From NCBI GenBank assembly GCA_018826515.1, contig JAHKAM010000060.1, forward strand, positions 87,857 to 151,856: a stretch of DNA of 64,000 nucleotides, in the 5' to 3' direction. Under the pieces are notes generated by a model. That model was not told where the DNA came from. It worked only from the letters and a program-made list of their open reading frames with translations, and searched no databases. The translations under genes and the position numbers were made by a program. Shown here piece after piece: positions 1 to 9,879 of this stretch (its first letter is position 1; each line of letters starts with the position of its first letter). The stretch is from Alphaproteobacteria bacterium (lineage in GTDB: Bacteria > Pseudomonadota > Alphaproteobacteria > Caulobacterales > Caulobacteraceae).

Positions 1-533
1 TCATCGGGACCTCCCAGCGCCTTGAGCAAACGCGCCCGTCCGCGGGCAACATGCGACTTCACCGTACCCAGAGGCAAGTCCAGAGCCATCGAAGCCTCCC
101 CGTGCGACCAGCCGTCGGCCAAACACAGGGCCACGCAGGCGCGAATGTCCGGTGGCAGTTCCGCCATGGCGGCCGTGACGGACATCCGGTCCTCCGGCGT
201 CAGCCCGGCGGGCGTCTCCACGGCTTCCAGCCAGAGCGTGTCCCGGGCGGCGCTCCGTCGCGAGGACCGGATCCGGTCCTGCGCCTTGCGCCAGGCGATC
301 CCGCACAGCCAGGCGCGCACCCCGGCTGGCTCCCTGAGCGACCGAAGCGAACCCCAGGCGGCGAGAAAGGCGTCCTGCGCCACATCGTCCGCCTCGGCCC
401 ATCCCCCGCCCAGCATGCGCCGGAGAAAGCCGCGCACCGCCGCCTGATGCCGTTCGATCAGCCGCGAAAAAGCCGCGTCCGAGCCGGCGAGCGCACGGCT
501 CACGAGCGCGGCGTCGGTCTGGATGCCCCCCAT
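1..533 (-). CDS. ECF-type RNA polymerase sigma factor (3' end off the window)
   Basis: This gene is read on the minus strand from an ATG at 533 and is still open at base 1, so 177 codons are visible and the C-terminus lies outside the window. The translation has a sigma-70 region 2 (about residues 15-80, with ADDVAQDAFLAAW) and a region 4 helix-turn-helix (about 125-172, with SHGEASMALDLPLGTVKSHV), with no room for region 3, as in ECF sigma factors. The start is supported by GGAGG about 8 nt upstream. It lies 21 nt downstream of a small membrane-protein gene, probably in one operon; an anti-sigma factor could follow beyond the left edge. The stress it answers to cannot be told from the sequence. 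Confidence 0.9.
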   Translation of the reverse strand, partial: MGGIQTDAALVSRALAGSDAAFSRLIERHQAAVRGFLRRMLGGGWAEADDVAQDAFLAAWGSLRSLREPAGVRAWLCGIAWRKAQDRIRSSRRSAARDTLWLEAVETPAGLTPEDRMSVTAAMAELPPDIRACVALCLADGWSHGEASMALDLPLGTVKSHVARGRARLLKALGGPD

Positions 534-554
534 GGCGTGCGCCTCCGGCCGGCA

Positions 555-977
555 TCAGTCCCGTCGGCCGCGCCCGCCGCTGCGCAGGGCCGAGACCAGC
601 GAGGCCAGACACAGGGCTCCCAGCACGAAGCTGACGATCAGGAAGGCGTCGCCGGCGCCATAGATGTCGGACCAGCTGGCATAGGCGAAACCCGCCGCCA
701 TGACGCCGAACAGGACCACCGAGAACCAGGAGCCGTCGCCGGGGCGGCCGGACCCCGCCGCGTTGCCGCCGCTGAACATCTCCGTGTCCGCGTCGATCGG
801 ACGATCCAGCACCTTGAGCAGCGCGGCCGGCGGCTCCTGGCCCTTCTCCGCGTAGGCCTGGATCAGCTTCAGCGTATCCTTCTGCCGCCGGTAGTTGAGA
901 AAGCTGGAGAATCCCGAAGACACGAACCAGGCCAGCGGGAACAGCAGCCACCAATAGGAACGGAACAGATCTTCCAT
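555..977 (-). CDS. Small membrane protein, DUF6249-like
   Basis: A 140-residue protein with an N-terminal hydrophobic segment (about residues 5-22), a cytoplasmic stretch containing YRRQKDTLKLIQAYAEKGQEPP, and two more hydrophobic segments at about 75-95 and 102-120. The central 'KGQEPPAALL' pattern resembles DUF6249-type proteins found beside sigma factors in Caulobacterales; that assignment is from memory and moderate. I chose the ATG at 977 over an upstream ATG (1019) because GGGGTGA lies just before it and the protein then starts at the first hydrophobic helix. The ECF sigma gene follows 21 nt downstream on the same strand, which suggests co-transcription and perhaps a role in sensing or controlling the sigma factor. 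Confidence 0.7.
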   Translation of the reverse strand: MEDLFRSYWWLLFPLAWFVSSGFSSFLNYRRQKDTLKLIQAYAEKGQEPPAALLKVLDRPIDADTEMFSGGNAAGSGRPGDGSWFSVVLFGVMAAGFAYASWSDIYGAGDAFLIVSFVLGALCLASLVSALRSGGRGRRD

Positions 978-1156
978 CGTCGTCACCCCACGCCGCGAGC
1001 CCAACGCCCGCGCTTTCATAGGGTAGTCGGCGCCGGCCCCGCCAGCGGATGCAACCGACGCCGGTTTTTCAGCGCGGGGGGAAACAACCGGTGCAACGCC
1101 CCCGCCCGCCCGGCGTTCGCTTCAGCAGAGTCCTTCAGAGCAACCGGAGCCCTTTC

Positions 1157-1396
1157 ATGGTCCAGATCACCTATCGCATCGTCGAACATGACGGCGGCTG
1201 GGCCTATCAGCTGGGCGACACCTATTCAGAGACCTACCCCGACCATGATGCGGCCCGCGTCGCGGCCATCGCGGTCGCGCGGGAGCAGAAGGTGCCGGAC
1301 GAGAACACCCTGATCGAATACGCGAACGCCTCGGGGGAATGGATCACCGAGCGCGCCGACGGCCACGACCGGCCCGAGGTCGACGTCCAGGGCTAG
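1157..1396 (+). CDS. Small DUF2188-like protein
   Basis: A 79-residue protein with the layout of DUF2188 proteins: a short beta-rich start (ITYRIVEHDGGWAYQLGDT), an alanine-rich helix (HDAARVAAIAVAREQ) and a closing segment with GEWITERADG. No enzymatic motif is visible and the function is unknown. The ATG at 1157 was preferred to an upstream frame extension because the conserved 'YRIVEHDGGW' begins right after it and the upstream residues look like untranslated leader. Its TAG stop overlaps the stop of the convergent ArsC-like gene by two bases (shared CTAG at 1393-1396). Confidence 0.7.
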   Translation: MVQITYRIVEHDGGWAYQLGDTYSETYPDHDAARVAAIAVAREQKVPDENTLIEYANASGEWITERADGHDRPEVDVQG

Positions 1397-1740
1397 GTCA
1401 GGATCGCGGCGTAGCGATCCGGCTTGAACCCGACCAGGGTCCGGTCGCCCAGGTCCAGCACCGGCCGCTTGATCATCGACGGCTGCGCCAGCATCAGATC
1501 AACGGCCTTGCCTGCGTCCAGGCCAGACCGGTCCGCTTCCGGCAACGCCCGGAAGGTCGTCCCGGCGCGATTGAGCACCGTCTCCCACCCGTGCTCGGCG
1601 ACCCAGGCCTCCAGCCGCGGCCGATCGATCCCGGCCTTCTTGTAGTCGTGGAAGACGAAGGCCACGCCGTGCTGGTCCAGCCAGACGCGCGCCTTCTTGA
1701 CCGTGTCGCAGTTGGGGATGCCGTAGAGGGTCAGGGTCAT
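1393..1740 (-). CDS. ArsC/Spx-family thioredoxin-fold protein (YffB-like)
   Basis: This 115-residue protein has the size and motifs of the YffB branch of the ArsC family: N-terminal TLTLYGIPNCDTVKKA with a single active-site-type cysteine at residue 11, a conserved FHDYKKAGID, and the C-terminal IKRPVLDLGD segment with the arginine typical of ArsC folds. It has one cysteine where Spx has CXXC, so a redox-switch role like Spx is less likely. True arsenate reduction is not supported by any arsenic gene nearby. The start at 1740 is fixed by homology to the family N-terminus. It converges on the DUF2188-like gene, sharing CTAG. Confidence 0.85.
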   Translation of the reverse strand: MTLTLYGIPNCDTVKKARVWLDQHGVAFVFHDYKKAGIDRPRLEAWVAEHGWETVLNRAGTTFRALPEADRSGLDAGKAVDLMLAQPSMIKRPVLDLGDRTLVGFKPDRYAAILT

Positions 1741-1850
1741 CCGGCCTGTTTGCCCAGCCGTCCGCCGAACCGCAAGGCGACAGCGGACATCATCGCCGGA
1801 CTGGAACGGGCCGCGCGCGGCCAGCGGGGAGGCCCGCAGGCGTCCCGGCC

Positions 1851-4800
1851 CTACGCCCCCGCCACCCGCGCCAGATCGGCCGTGATCCGCTCGGCGACCT
1901 TCAGCCGCTCCGCCGCCGTGTCCCATTCGCCCTTGACCACGATCTTCTGGTCCGGCCGGATCTTCCAGAAGGCGTGGTTCTTCTGGATCAGCCCGACCAG
2001 CCCCATCGGATTGGGGAAGGCGTTGTTGCGCAGGGTCAGCACGGCGCCCTTGGGCCCGATGTCGATCCGCTCGATACAGGCGGTCTTGCAGTTCGCCTTG
2101 ATCCCGACGATGCGCAGCAGCTGTTTCGCCTCGTCGGGCAGCGGCCCGAACCGGTCGATCAGCTCAGCGGCCAGGGCCTCGCGCGTCTCCGAATTCTCGG
2201 CATCCGACAGGCGGCGATACAGGCTCAGGCGGACGTTCAGATCCGGGACGTAGTTCTCGGGAATCAGCACCGCCGCCCCGACGTTGATGGCCGGCGACCA
2301 GCCGCGATCCACGACCCCGCCGCCCTCGCCCGACAGACGCAGCTCCGAGACCGCATCCTCCAGCATCTGCTGGTACAGCTCGACCCCGACCTCGCGAATA
2401 TGGCCCGACTGTTCGTCGCCCAGCAGATTGCCGCCGCCGCGCTGGTCCAGATCGTGGCTGGCCAGCTGGAAGCCGGCCCCGAGGTTGTCCAGCGACTGCA
2501 GCACCTGCAGCCGCCGCTCGGACGACAGGCTCATCGGCTTGTTCGGCGGCGTGGTCAGATAGGCGAAGGCGCGCGCCTTGGCCCGGCCGATGCGGCCGCG
2601 GATCTGGTGCAGCTGGGCCAGGCCGAACATGTCGGCCTTGTGCACGATCAGGGTGTTGGCCGTCGGAACATCCAGTCCGGACTCAACGATGGTCGTCGAC
2701 AGCAGCAGGTCGTAGCTGCCGTCGTAGAAGGCGCTCATCACGTCTTCCAGCTGGGTCGGCGACATCTGGCCGTGGCCGACCACGAATTTGATCTCCGGCA
2801 CCTTCTCGCGCAGGAACTGCTCGATATCCGGCAGGTCGCTCAGGCGCGGCACGACATAATAGGCCTGGCCGCCGCGGTATTTCTCGCGCAGCAGCGCCTC
2901 GCGCACCAGCACCGGATCCCACGGCGTGACATAGGTCCGGACCGCCAGGCGATCGACCGGCGGGGTGGCGATGATCGACATCTCGCGGATGCCCGACAGC
3001 GCCATCTGCAGCGTGCGCGGGATCGGCGTCGCCGTCAGGGTCAGCAGATGAACGTCGGCGCGGAGGCCCTTCAGCTTCTCCTTGTGCTTGACCCCGAAAT
3101 GCTGCTCTTCATCAACGATAACAAGGCCCAGGTCCTTGAACCCGACCTGCTCGCTGAGGACGGCGTGGGTGCCGACGACGATCTCATAGGCGCCGGTCTT
3201 CAGCCCCGCCCGCGTCTCGGCCGCGTCCTTGGCCGTCACCATCCGCGACAGATGCCGCACCGTCACCGGCCAGCCGGCGAACCGCTCGCTGAAGGTCTTG
3301 AAATGCTGCCGCGCCAGCAGGGTCGTGGGGCAGACGATGGCCACCTGCTGCCCGGTCATGGCCACCACGAAGGCCGCCCGCAGCGCCACCTCGGTCTTGC
3401 CGAAGCCCACGTCGCCGCAGATCAGCCGGTCCATCGGCGTGCCCTTGCCGAGGTCCTCCAGCACATCGCCGATGGCGTTCAGCTGGTCGTCCGTCTCCTC
3501 ATAGGGGAAGCGGGCGCAGAACTCGTCGAACAGGCCGTGCGGCGGCGTAATGGCGGCCGAGGTGCGCAGCGAACGCTTGGCCGCCAGGGCGATCAGCCCC
3601 TCGGCCATGTCGCGCAGCCGCGCCTTGGCCTTGGCCTTGCGCCCCTGCCAGGCCGCGCCGCCCAGCCGGTCCAGCTGCGCCCCGTCTGTCTCCGAGCCAT
3701 AGCGGGTCAGCAGGTCGATGTTCTCGACCGGCAGATACAGCTTGCTGTCGCCGGCGTAGAGCAGCTCCAGACAGTCGTGCGGCGCCTCCTGGATCTCCAG
3801 CGTCTTCAGACCCTCATACCGGCCGATGCCGTGATCCAGGTGCACCACCAGATCACCGGTCGTCAGGGCCGAGGCCTCGGCGAGGAAGTTCGACGCCCGC
3901 CGCTTCTTGCGCGGCCGCGCCAGCCGGTCGCCCAGCATGTCCGTCTCGGAGATGACGGCGATCGTATCAGTCTCGAAGCCGTGCTCGACCGGCAGGACCC
4001 CGCGCAGATAGATGTCCTTCGGCGCGGACTGGACATCGGCCCAGTTGCGCACCGCCACCACATGCTCCAGCCCGTGGTCGGCCAGCATCGCCGCCAGGCG
4101 CTCGGACGAGCCCTCGGACCATGAGGCGAACAGCACCCGCTTGCCCGCGGTCTTCAGCGCCTGGGCATGCCGCGCCACGGCCTCGAACAGGTTGACGCTG
4201 TCCTGCGCCCGTTCGGCCGAGAAACTGCGTCCCAGCCGGCCGCCGGCGTCCTCGCCCGGCCCCTGCAGCGGCGACAGCCGCCGCACCCACCGCCCCGCCA
4301 GGGCGCTGTTCCAGTCGGCCTCCGGCAGATACAGCCGTTCCGGCGGCAGGGCCCGATACGCGGCCCCGCCCTTGCCCATGGCCGCGTCGCGCCGCGCCTC
4401 CCAGGCGTCCTTTGTCAGGGTCCAGCGCTCGGCCCGCGCCGCCTCGACCTGGTTGTCCATGAACAGCCGCGCGTCGTCGGGCAGATAGTCGAACAGCGTC
4501 TCCAGCCGGTCGTAGAGCAGCGGCAGCCAGTGCTCCATCCCCTGCCGCCGCGCGCCCTCGCTGATGGCGGCGTACAGCGGATCGTCCCCCGCCGCCCCGA
4601 ACAGGCCCAGATAGCCGGTGCGGAAGCGCGAGATGCTGTCGGCGTCGAGCAGGGCCTCGGACACGGGCGCCAGATGCACCTCGCGGCGCTGGCCGGTCGA
4701 GCGCTGGGTGTCCGGATCAAAGGTGCGGATCGACTCCAGCTCGGAGCCGAACATGTCCAGCCGCACCGGCTCGTCGAACCCCGGCGGATAAACGTCGATG

Positions 4801-5303
4801 ACCCCGCCGCGCACGGCGAACTCGCCTTTTTCCGACACGGTCGAGGCGCGCATATAGCCGTTGGCCGCGAAATACCGCTCCAGCGCCGCCGTATCGAGGT
4901 CCAGCCCGACGGTGGTCCCGAACCCGGCTCCCGAGGTCACCTCGCGCGGCGGCGTCCGCTGCATGGCGGCGCTCACCGTGGTGACGAGCAACAGCGGTGT
5001 GCGGTCGCCCGGGGCCCGCTGCGCCAGCCGGGTCAGGGCCGCCATTCGCTCGGCCGACACCGAGGAGGTCGGGCTCAGCCGGTCGTAGGGCAGGCAATCC
5101 CAGGCCGGAAACTCCACCACATCAACGCCGTCGGCAAAGAAGCCGAACGCCTGCACGAACTCGCCCATGCGGGCGTAGTCGCGGGCGACGAAGACGCCGA
5201 CGCCGCCGTCCGCCTTCAACCGTTCGGCCACGGTCAGGGCGTCGAGGCCCTCGGGCGCCCCGCCCAGCTCCTGGTCGCCGCGTTTGGGAAGAGCGCCGTC
5301 CAT
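1851..5303 (-). CDS. mfd: Transcription-repair coupling factor Mfd
   Basis: Mfd is an ATP-driven DNA translocase that removes RNA polymerase stalled at DNA lesions and recruits UvrA. The 1150-residue protein has the full family length: the UvrB-like N-terminal module, the RNA-polymerase interaction domain (around residues 480-550, with [17 protein letters not shown]), a RecG-like translocase with Walker A GDVGFGKT at 630-637 and DEEQH at 731-735, motif VI with the Q-rich [10 protein letters not shown] region, and the C-terminal TRCF domain. The start codon overlaps the sdhE stop (ATGA at 5300-5303), so the two are translationally coupled. sdhE-mfd divergent from recG is a common alphaproteobacterial arrangement. 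Confidence 0.98.
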   Translation of the reverse strand: MDGALPKRGDQELGGAPEGLDALTVAERLKADGGVGVFVARDYARMGEFVQAFGFFADGVDVVEFPAWDCLPYDRLSPTSSVSAERMAALTRLAQRAPGDRTPLLLVTTVSAAMQRTPPREVTSGAGFGTTVGLDLDTAALERYFAANGYMRASTVSEKGEFAVRGGVIDVYPPGFDEPVRLDMFGSELESIRTFDPDTQRSTGQRREVHLAPVSEALLDADSISRFRTGYLGLFGAAGDDPLYAAISEGARRQGMEHWLPLLYDRLETLFDYLPDDARLFMDNQVEAARAERWTLTKDAWEARRDAAMGKGGAAYRALPPERLYLPEADWNSALAGRWVRRLSPLQGPGEDAGGRLGRSFSAERAQDSVNLFEAVARHAQALKTAGKRVLFASWSEGSSERLAAMLADHGLEHVVAVRNWADVQSAPKDIYLRGVLPVEHGFETDTIAVISETDMLGDRLARPRKKRRASNFLAEASALTTGDLVVHLDHGIGRYEGLKTLEIQEAPHDCLELLYAGDSKLYLPVENIDLLTRYGSETDGAQLDRLGGAAWQGRKAKAKARLRDMAEGLIALAAKRSLRTSAAITPPHGLFDEFCARFPYEETDDQLNAIGDVLEDLGKGTPMDRLICGDVGFGKTEVALRAAFVVAMTGQQVAIVCPTTLLARQHFKTFSERFAGWPVTVRHLSRMVTAKDAAETRAGLKTGAYEIVVGTHAVLSEQVGFKDLGLVIVDEEQHFGVKHKEKLKGLRADVHLLTLTATPIPRTLQMALSGIREMSIIATPPVDRLAVRTYVTPWDPVLVREALLREKYRGGQAYYVVPRLSDLPDIEQFLREKVPEIKFVVGHGQMSPTQLEDVMSAFYDGSYDLLLSTTIVESGLDVPTANTLIVHKADMFGLAQLHQIRGRIGRAKARAFAYLTTPPNKPMSLSSERRLQVLQSLDNLGAGFQLASHDLDQRGGGNLLGDEQSGHIREVGVELYQQMLEDAVSELRLSGEGGGVVDRGWSPAINVGAAVLIPENYVPDLNVRLSLYRRLSDAENSETREALAAELIDRFGPLPDEAKQLLRIVGIKANCKTACIERIDIGPKGAVLTLRNNAFPNPMGLVGLIQKNHAFWKIRPDQKIVVKGEWDTAAERLKVAERITADLARVAGA

Positions 5304-5632
5304 CAGCCCGCGCCCTCGGCCACGGCCGCGGCGACATGGTCGCGCATGAAGTCGCGGATTCGGCTCATCACGGGCGTTTCATGGACCTCAGGGGTCGGCT
5401 CCGTGCCCGTGATCCAGGCATACAGCCGGTGATCGTCGTCCTCGGCCAGCAGGGCCTCCAGCGAATCCAGTTCGGTCTCGTCCAGCGTCGGCCCGACCTG
5501 ATCCACGAAAGGGCCCAGCACCAGATCGGCCTCGCGGAACCCGCGCCGCCACGCCCGGAAGGTGATCCGGCCCAGTCGTTGCTTCAGACGTGCGTCAATA
5601 TCGGCCACAAGGTTCCTTGCCCGGTCGGTCAT
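5303..5632 (-). CDS. sdhE: FAD assembly factor SdhE (succinate dehydrogenase assembly factor 2)
   Basis: SdhE promotes covalent attachment of FAD to the flavoprotein subunit of succinate dehydrogenase. The 109-residue product carries the family's RGxxE motif (RGFRE, residues 30-34) followed by DLVLGPF, and the acidic middle with LLAEDDDHRLYAWITG that matches the conserved 'D..LY.W..G' segment. The start at 5632 is the only in-frame ATG giving the normal family length. It is divergent from recG across 58 bp, so the promoters of both must lie in or near 5633-5690. It is coupled to mfd by an ATGA overlap. Confidence 0.93.
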   Translation of the reverse strand: MTDRARNLVADIDARLKQRLGRITFRAWRRGFREADLVLGPFVDQVGPTLDETELDSLEALLAEDDDHRLYAWITGTEPTPEVHETPVMSRIRDFMRDHVAAAVAEGAG

Positions 5633-5690
5633 AAACAGGAGCGGTGAGATAGCGTTCCAGACGCGCTTTCGCCAGCTATGCTGTCGGTCC

Positions 5691-7778
5691 ATGAGGCCGC
5701 AGATTCTCTTTCCCCTCTTCGCAGAGGTCTCCACGCTGAAGGGCGTGGGGCCAAAAATCCTGCCGCTCGTCCAGAAACTGGCCGGGCCGCTGGTCCGCGA
5801 CGTCCTGTTCCTGTCGCCATCCGGCCTGATCGTGCGCCGGCCGATGACGGCGACAAACGCGATCGAGGGGCAGGTCGGGATCTTCGAGGTGATGATCGAC
5901 CGCCTGATCGTCCCCGGCAAACCCGGCGTCCCGATCAAGGTGCGCGCGTCCGACGACACCGGCTTCGTCCACATGATCTGGTTCGGCGGCTCCGCCCAGC
6001 ACATCGACCGCCTGCTGCCCAAGGGCCAGAAGCGGCTGGTCTCGGGCAAGGTCGAACGCTTCAACGCCGAGGTCCAGATCGTCCATCCGGACATCTTCAC
6101 CCTCGAACAGGCCGGCGACATCGCCGCTATCGAGCCGGTTTACCCCGCGACCCAGGGCCTGTCGTCGCGGGTGGTGCGAAAGTTGACGCAGGCGGCCCTG
6201 ACCCACGCGCCCGACCTCCCGGAATGGCAGGACCCGGCCTGGATGGCGAAGAACCGCTGGCCGGGCTGGCGCGCGGCCCTTGAAGCCCTGCACGCGCCGA
6301 CCTGCGAACCCGAGCTGGAGCCCGACGCCCCGGCCCGGCAGCGGCTGGCCTATGACGAACTGCTGGCCCACCAGCTGGCCCTCGCCCGCCGCCGCCGCGC
6401 CCGCCAGATCACGCCCGGCCCCCGCATCGCCCCCGGCGAGGCCTCCGCCCATCTGCTGGCCGCCCTGCCCTTCGACCTGACCGGCGCCCAGACGCGGGCT
6501 GTCGCCGAAATCCGCCGCGATCTGGCCTCCGGCGAACAGATGGGCCGGCTGCTGCAGGGCGACGTCGGCTCGGGCAAGACGGCGGTCGCCGCCCTCGCCC
6601 TGGCGGACACGGCCGCCTCCGGCTTCCAGGCCGCCCTGATGGCCCCCACCGAAATCCTGGCCCGCCAGCACTGGCAGCGCCTGGCCCCGATGCTCGAGGC
6701 CGCCGGCGTCCCGACCATCCTGCTGACCGGCCGCGACACCCCGGCCGAGCGCCGCGCCCGCCTCGCCGCCCTCGCTTCGGGCGAGGCGAAGGTCGCCATC
6801 GGCACCCATGCCCTGTTCCAGGACGCCGTCCGCTTCGACCGGCTGGCCCTCGCCGTCATCGACGAACAGCACCGCTTCGGCGTCAACGAGCGTCAGCGGC
6901 TGCAGGCCAAGGGCGACCCCCGCACCGGCGGCGTCCACCTGCTGACCATGTCGGCCACCCCCATCCCGCGCACGCTCGAGCTGACCCAGTACGGCGAACT
7001 GGAGGTGTCGCGCCTGACCGAAAAGCCGCCGGGCCGCACGCCGGTCACCACCGCCGTCCTGCCGCTGGCCCGCATCGGCGAGGTCGCGAAACGGCTCAAG
7101 GCCGCCATCGACGGCGGCGCCCAGGCCTACTGGATCTGCCCGCTGGTGGCCGAGAGCGAGACCGTCGACCTCGCCGCCGCCGAGGCCCGCGCCGCCGACC
7201 TGCGCCGCATTCTGAACGTCGACGTCGGCCTCGCCCACGGCCAGATGCCGGGCGCCGATCGCGAGGTCGTCATGACCGACTTCGCCGACGGCCGCATTCC
7301 CCTGCTGGTCGCCACCACCGTGGTCGAGGTGGGCGTCGATGTGCCCAACGCCACCATCATGGTCATCGAGCACGCCGACCGCTTCGGCCTCGCCCAGCTA
7401 CATCAGCTTCGCGGACGCGTCGGCCGCGGCGCCAAGGCCAGCGCCTGCATCCTGCTCTACGGCGGCGGGGATGACGGACTGGGAGAGACGGCGCGGATGC
7501 GGCTCGAAACCCTGCGCCGCACCGAGGACGGCTTCGAGATCGCCGAGGAGGATTTCCGCCTGCGCGGCGGCGGCGATCCGCTGGGCCTGAAACAGAGCGG
7601 CTTCCCCGCCTACCGCTTCGCCGACCCGATCCGGCACCGGTCCCTGCTGCTGGCCGCCGCTGACGACGCCCGGCTGGTCCTGGGCCGCGATCCGGACCTG
7701 ACGTCCCCGCGCGGCGAGGCCGTGCAGGTGCTGGAAGCGTTGTTTGACTGGCGGAATGACCGCCCGGGGATCGACTAG
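5691..7778 (+). CDS. recG: ATP-dependent DNA helicase RecG
   Basis: RecG reverses stalled replication forks and processes branched DNA. The 695-residue protein begins with RPQILFPLFAEVSTLKGVGPK, typical of the RecG wedge domain, includes the OB-fold region (about 60-150), Walker A GDVGSGKT at 290-297 and the DEQHRFG box at 391-397. Motif VI 'LHQLRGRVGRG' follows at about residue 570. The ATG at 5691 was chosen over in-frame starts upstream because those would run through the divergent sdhE coding region. It converges on the DUF3089 gene; their stops share CTAG at 7775-7778. Confidence 0.97.
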   Translation: MRPQILFPLFAEVSTLKGVGPKILPLVQKLAGPLVRDVLFLSPSGLIVRRPMTATNAIEGQVGIFEVMIDRLIVPGKPGVPIKVRASDDTGFVHMIWFGGSAQHIDRLLPKGQKRLVSGKVERFNAEVQIVHPDIFTLEQAGDIAAIEPVYPATQGLSSRVVRKLTQAALTHAPDLPEWQDPAWMAKNRWPGWRAALEALHAPTCEPELEPDAPARQRLAYDELLAHQLALARRRRARQITPGPRIAPGEASAHLLAALPFDLTGAQTRAVAEIRRDLASGEQMGRLLQGDVGSGKTAVAALALADTAASGFQAALMAPTEILARQHWQRLAPMLEAAGVPTILLTGRDTPAERRARLAALASGEAKVAIGTHALFQDAVRFDRLALAVIDEQHRFGVNERQRLQAKGDPRTGGVHLLTMSATPIPRTLELTQYGELEVSRLTEKPPGRTPVTTAVLPLARIGEVAKRLKAAIDGGAQAYWICPLVAESETVDLAAAEARAADLRRILNVDVGLAHGQMPGADREVVMTDFADGRIPLLVATTVVEVGVDVPNATIMVIEHADRFGLAQLHQLRGRVGRGAKASACILLYGGGDDGLGETARMRLETLRRTEDGFEIAEEDFRLRGGGDPLGLKQSGFPAYRFADPIRHRSLLLAAADDARLVLGRDPDLTSPRGEAVQVLEALFDWRNDRPGID

Positions 7779-8881
7779 GCCGGTCCGCGCGCTCGCCACG
7801 CAGCCGTCCGCGCCTCAACATCCGCTTCAATATCACCATAGAACAGATTGTAAGGCCGTGACTTTCTCCGGTCCGCCCACCCGCCGGTCTCGCGGAACGA
7901 CTCCGTCTTCGGCTCGGTATGGCGCAGCAGGCCGCCCCGGCACTGGGTGGCGATCTCGCGGGCCATCAGGGCCGGGCGCGCGCCCCACTCCAGACCCGTG
8001 GCGTTGGTCGCGCCGTGGTGCAGCCGCGCCGCGACCGGGTCCGTGTCCGTCGAGCCGGTCACCGGATTGACGCACAGGGCCGCGCGATCCCCCAGATCGA
8101 CCAGCCGGCCACGATCATCCCACACCAGCGCGCGCCGCAGCCGGCGGCGGCCGGCCCCGTCATTGTCCTCGCTGACCGGCGACCAGGCGACGATACAGCC
8201 GGCCTGGTCGCGGCTCTCGCAGGCCGGGACCCGGGGCGACAGGCCGTCGGCGGCGACCACCACATCCATCAGATAGACCGCGACCAGCCGCGAGCGCAGG
8301 GCCGGATCGCCGGCCACCCGCTCGCGCACCAGCCGCTCGACCAGATCGCCGCCCTGCTCCACCCCCGCCAGCACGATCGGCCCGTCGGGGTGACGGGCGA
8401 TCCAGCTGTCGAAGGCGGCGGCGATGTCGCGCCAGGCGAAGGCCCGCGCTTCCCGCGCGTCGTCGCGCAGGGTCAGCCGGGTGTAGAGGCTGCCCTGGCG
8501 ATAGCGCGGGGCGCTGATCGCGCCCGCCCGTGCGAACGGTCCGGCGTAGTTGGGCAGGACCACCCGGTTCAGCCAGGCGTCGGCCGCCGGATCGCCGATC
8601 GGGCCGTTCCACTCCTGCCCGCCGTCATAGGTGGTCGAATGCACAAAGAAGATCGCCGCCGATCCCGACCCCGGTCCGCGCACGTCCTGCAACGCCCAGG
8701 CGGTGGGCTCGGCATAGTCCGGGGCCGGCGGCGGCGTATAGGTCTGGAACGGCACCTGCGGGTCCAGACCGGCCCTCAGGATATCGCCGCGCCACACCGC
8801 TGCCGCCGCGGCCAGCAACAAGACAATCGTGAGCCCGGTCCAGCCGGCCCATTGGCGCAGGCTCATCCGGGCGATCCTCAT
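7775..8881 (-). CDS. DUF3089 family alpha/beta-hydrolase-like membrane protein
   Basis: A 368-residue protein with one N-terminal membrane anchor (WAGWTGLTIVLLLAAAAAVW, about residues 10-29) followed by a DUF3089 domain. Visible family marks are IFFVHSTTYDGGQEWNGP, the region 'IVLAGVEQGGDLVERLV' where a nucleophile elbow is expected (the usual GHSQG is GVEQG, so the serine is missing here), and the C-terminal 'YNLFYGDIEADVEARTAAW'. Substrate is unknown. Its ATG at 8881 overlaps the hldD stop (ATGA), so it is the last gene of the kdsA-hldE-hldD operon. This suggests, but does not prove, a cell-envelope role. Confidence 0.85.
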   Translation of the reverse strand: MRIARMSLRQWAGWTGLTIVLLLAAAAAVWRGDILRAGLDPQVPFQTYTPPPAPDYAEPTAWALQDVRGPGSGSAAIFFVHSTTYDGGQEWNGPIGDPAADAWLNRVVLPNYAGPFARAGAISAPRYRQGSLYTRLTLRDDAREARAFAWRDIAAAFDSWIARHPDGPIVLAGVEQGGDLVERLVRERVAGDPALRSRLVAVYLMDVVVAADGLSPRVPACESRDQAGCIVAWSPVSEDNDGAGRRRLRRALVWDDRGRLVDLGDRAALCVNPVTGSTDTDPVAARLHHGATNATGLEWGARPALMAREIATQCRGGLLRHTEPKTESFRETGGWADRRKSRPYNLFYGDIEADVEARTAAWRARGPA

Positions 8882-9879
8882 CGATACGGGTCCGCCGTGG
8901 CGAGGAAGGACTGCACATAGCGCCGGACGCCCTCCTCCAGCGGCGTCGCCTGCCCCTCGAAGCCCGCCGCCCGCACCCGCTCCATCCGCGCCTCGGTGAA
9001 ATACTGGTATTTGTCGCGGATGCTCTCCGGCGTATCGACGTATTCGACCTTCGGCGTCTTGCCCGCCGCGGCGAAGGTGGCATGGGCGAGGTCGAGGAAG
9101 GACCGCGCCTGCCCGGAACCGGCGTTGAACACGCCCGAGACGCCCGGCGTGTCGAGAAGCCATTCGACGATATCGACCACGTCATCGACGAAGACGAAGT
9201 CCCGCATCTGGCCGCCATCGGCATAGGCGGGATTGTGCGAGCGGAACAGGGTGACCGGCTCGTCGGCCTGAACCTTCGGCCAGATCTGGGCCACGACCGA
9301 CTTCATCCCGCCCTTGTGGTCCTCGTTCGGGCCATAGACGTTGAAGAATTTCAGCCCCGCCCACTGGCCCGGCGACTGGCCCCGGTCCGACTGGCGCGCG
9401 GCATACTGATCGAACAGCATTTTCGAATAACCATAGGCGTTTAGTGGCTTGAGTGCAGACAGCGCCTCAAGACTGTCATCGTCCTCGAACCCGCCATCTC
9501 CGTCGCCATAGGTCGCCGCCGAAGAGGCGTAGATCATCCGCGCGTCGCGCAGGGCGCACCAGTCCCAGATGTCGCGGGACAGGGTGAAATTGGTGCGCAG
9601 GATCAGGTCGGCGTCCGGCTCGGTTGTCGAGGAGATGGCCCCCATATGCACCACGGCCTCGATCGACTCCGCGTGCCGCTCCAGCTGTTCGAACAGCTCC
9701 TCGGGCTGCCAGAAGTCGGCGACCGGATGTTTGGCGATGTTCCGCCACTTGCCCAGCGACGCCTCTTCCAGCCGGTCGCAGACGACGACGTCGCGCCGGT
9801 CCTCGGCGCACAGGCGGGCGACGATGTTGGAGCCGATGAAGCCCGCCCCGCCGGTGACCACGATCATGCGCCGGCTCAT
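8878..9879 (-). CDS. hldD: ADP-L-glycero-D-manno-heptose-6-epimerase
   Basis: HldD inverts C6 of ADP-D-glycero-D-manno-heptose to give the ADP-L,D-heptose used in the LPS inner core. The 333-residue short-chain dehydrogenase has the NADP-binding GGAGFIGSN near residue 10, the YGYSKMLFD (YxxxK catalytic pair) near 152, and the family segments FNVYGPNEDHKGGMKSV and FVFVDDVVD. The start overlaps the hldE stop by ATGA, and its own stop overlaps the DUF3089 start. Together with hldE and kdsA it forms an inner-core precursor operon; gmhA and gmhB are not in this window. Confidence 0.96.
   Translation of the reverse strand: MSRRMIVVTGGAGFIGSNIVARLCAEDRRDVVVCDRLEEASLGKWRNIAKHPVADFWQPEELFEQLERHAESIEAVVHMGAISSTTEPDADLILRTNFTLSRDIWDWCALRDARMIYASSAATYGDGDGGFEDDDSLEALSALKPLNAYGYSKMLFDQYAARQSDRGQSPGQWAGLKFFNVYGPNEDHKGGMKSVVAQIWPKVQADEPVTLFRSHNPAYADGGQMRDFVFVDDVVDIVEWLLDTPGVSGVFNAGSGQARSFLDLAHATFAAAGKTPKVEYVDTPESIRDKYQYFTEARMERVRAAGFEGQATPLEEGVRRYVQSFLATADPYR

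Noticed and set aside
1974..4124. 716-codon open frame antisense to mfd
   Set aside because: A shadow frame: high-GC genes give long open frames on the opposite strand. It has low-complexity Arg/Gln/His-rich composition and no domain.
5676..7373. 565-codon open frame antisense to recG
   Set aside because: Shadow of recG; the translation is Gly/Ala/Asp-rich with no recognisable family.
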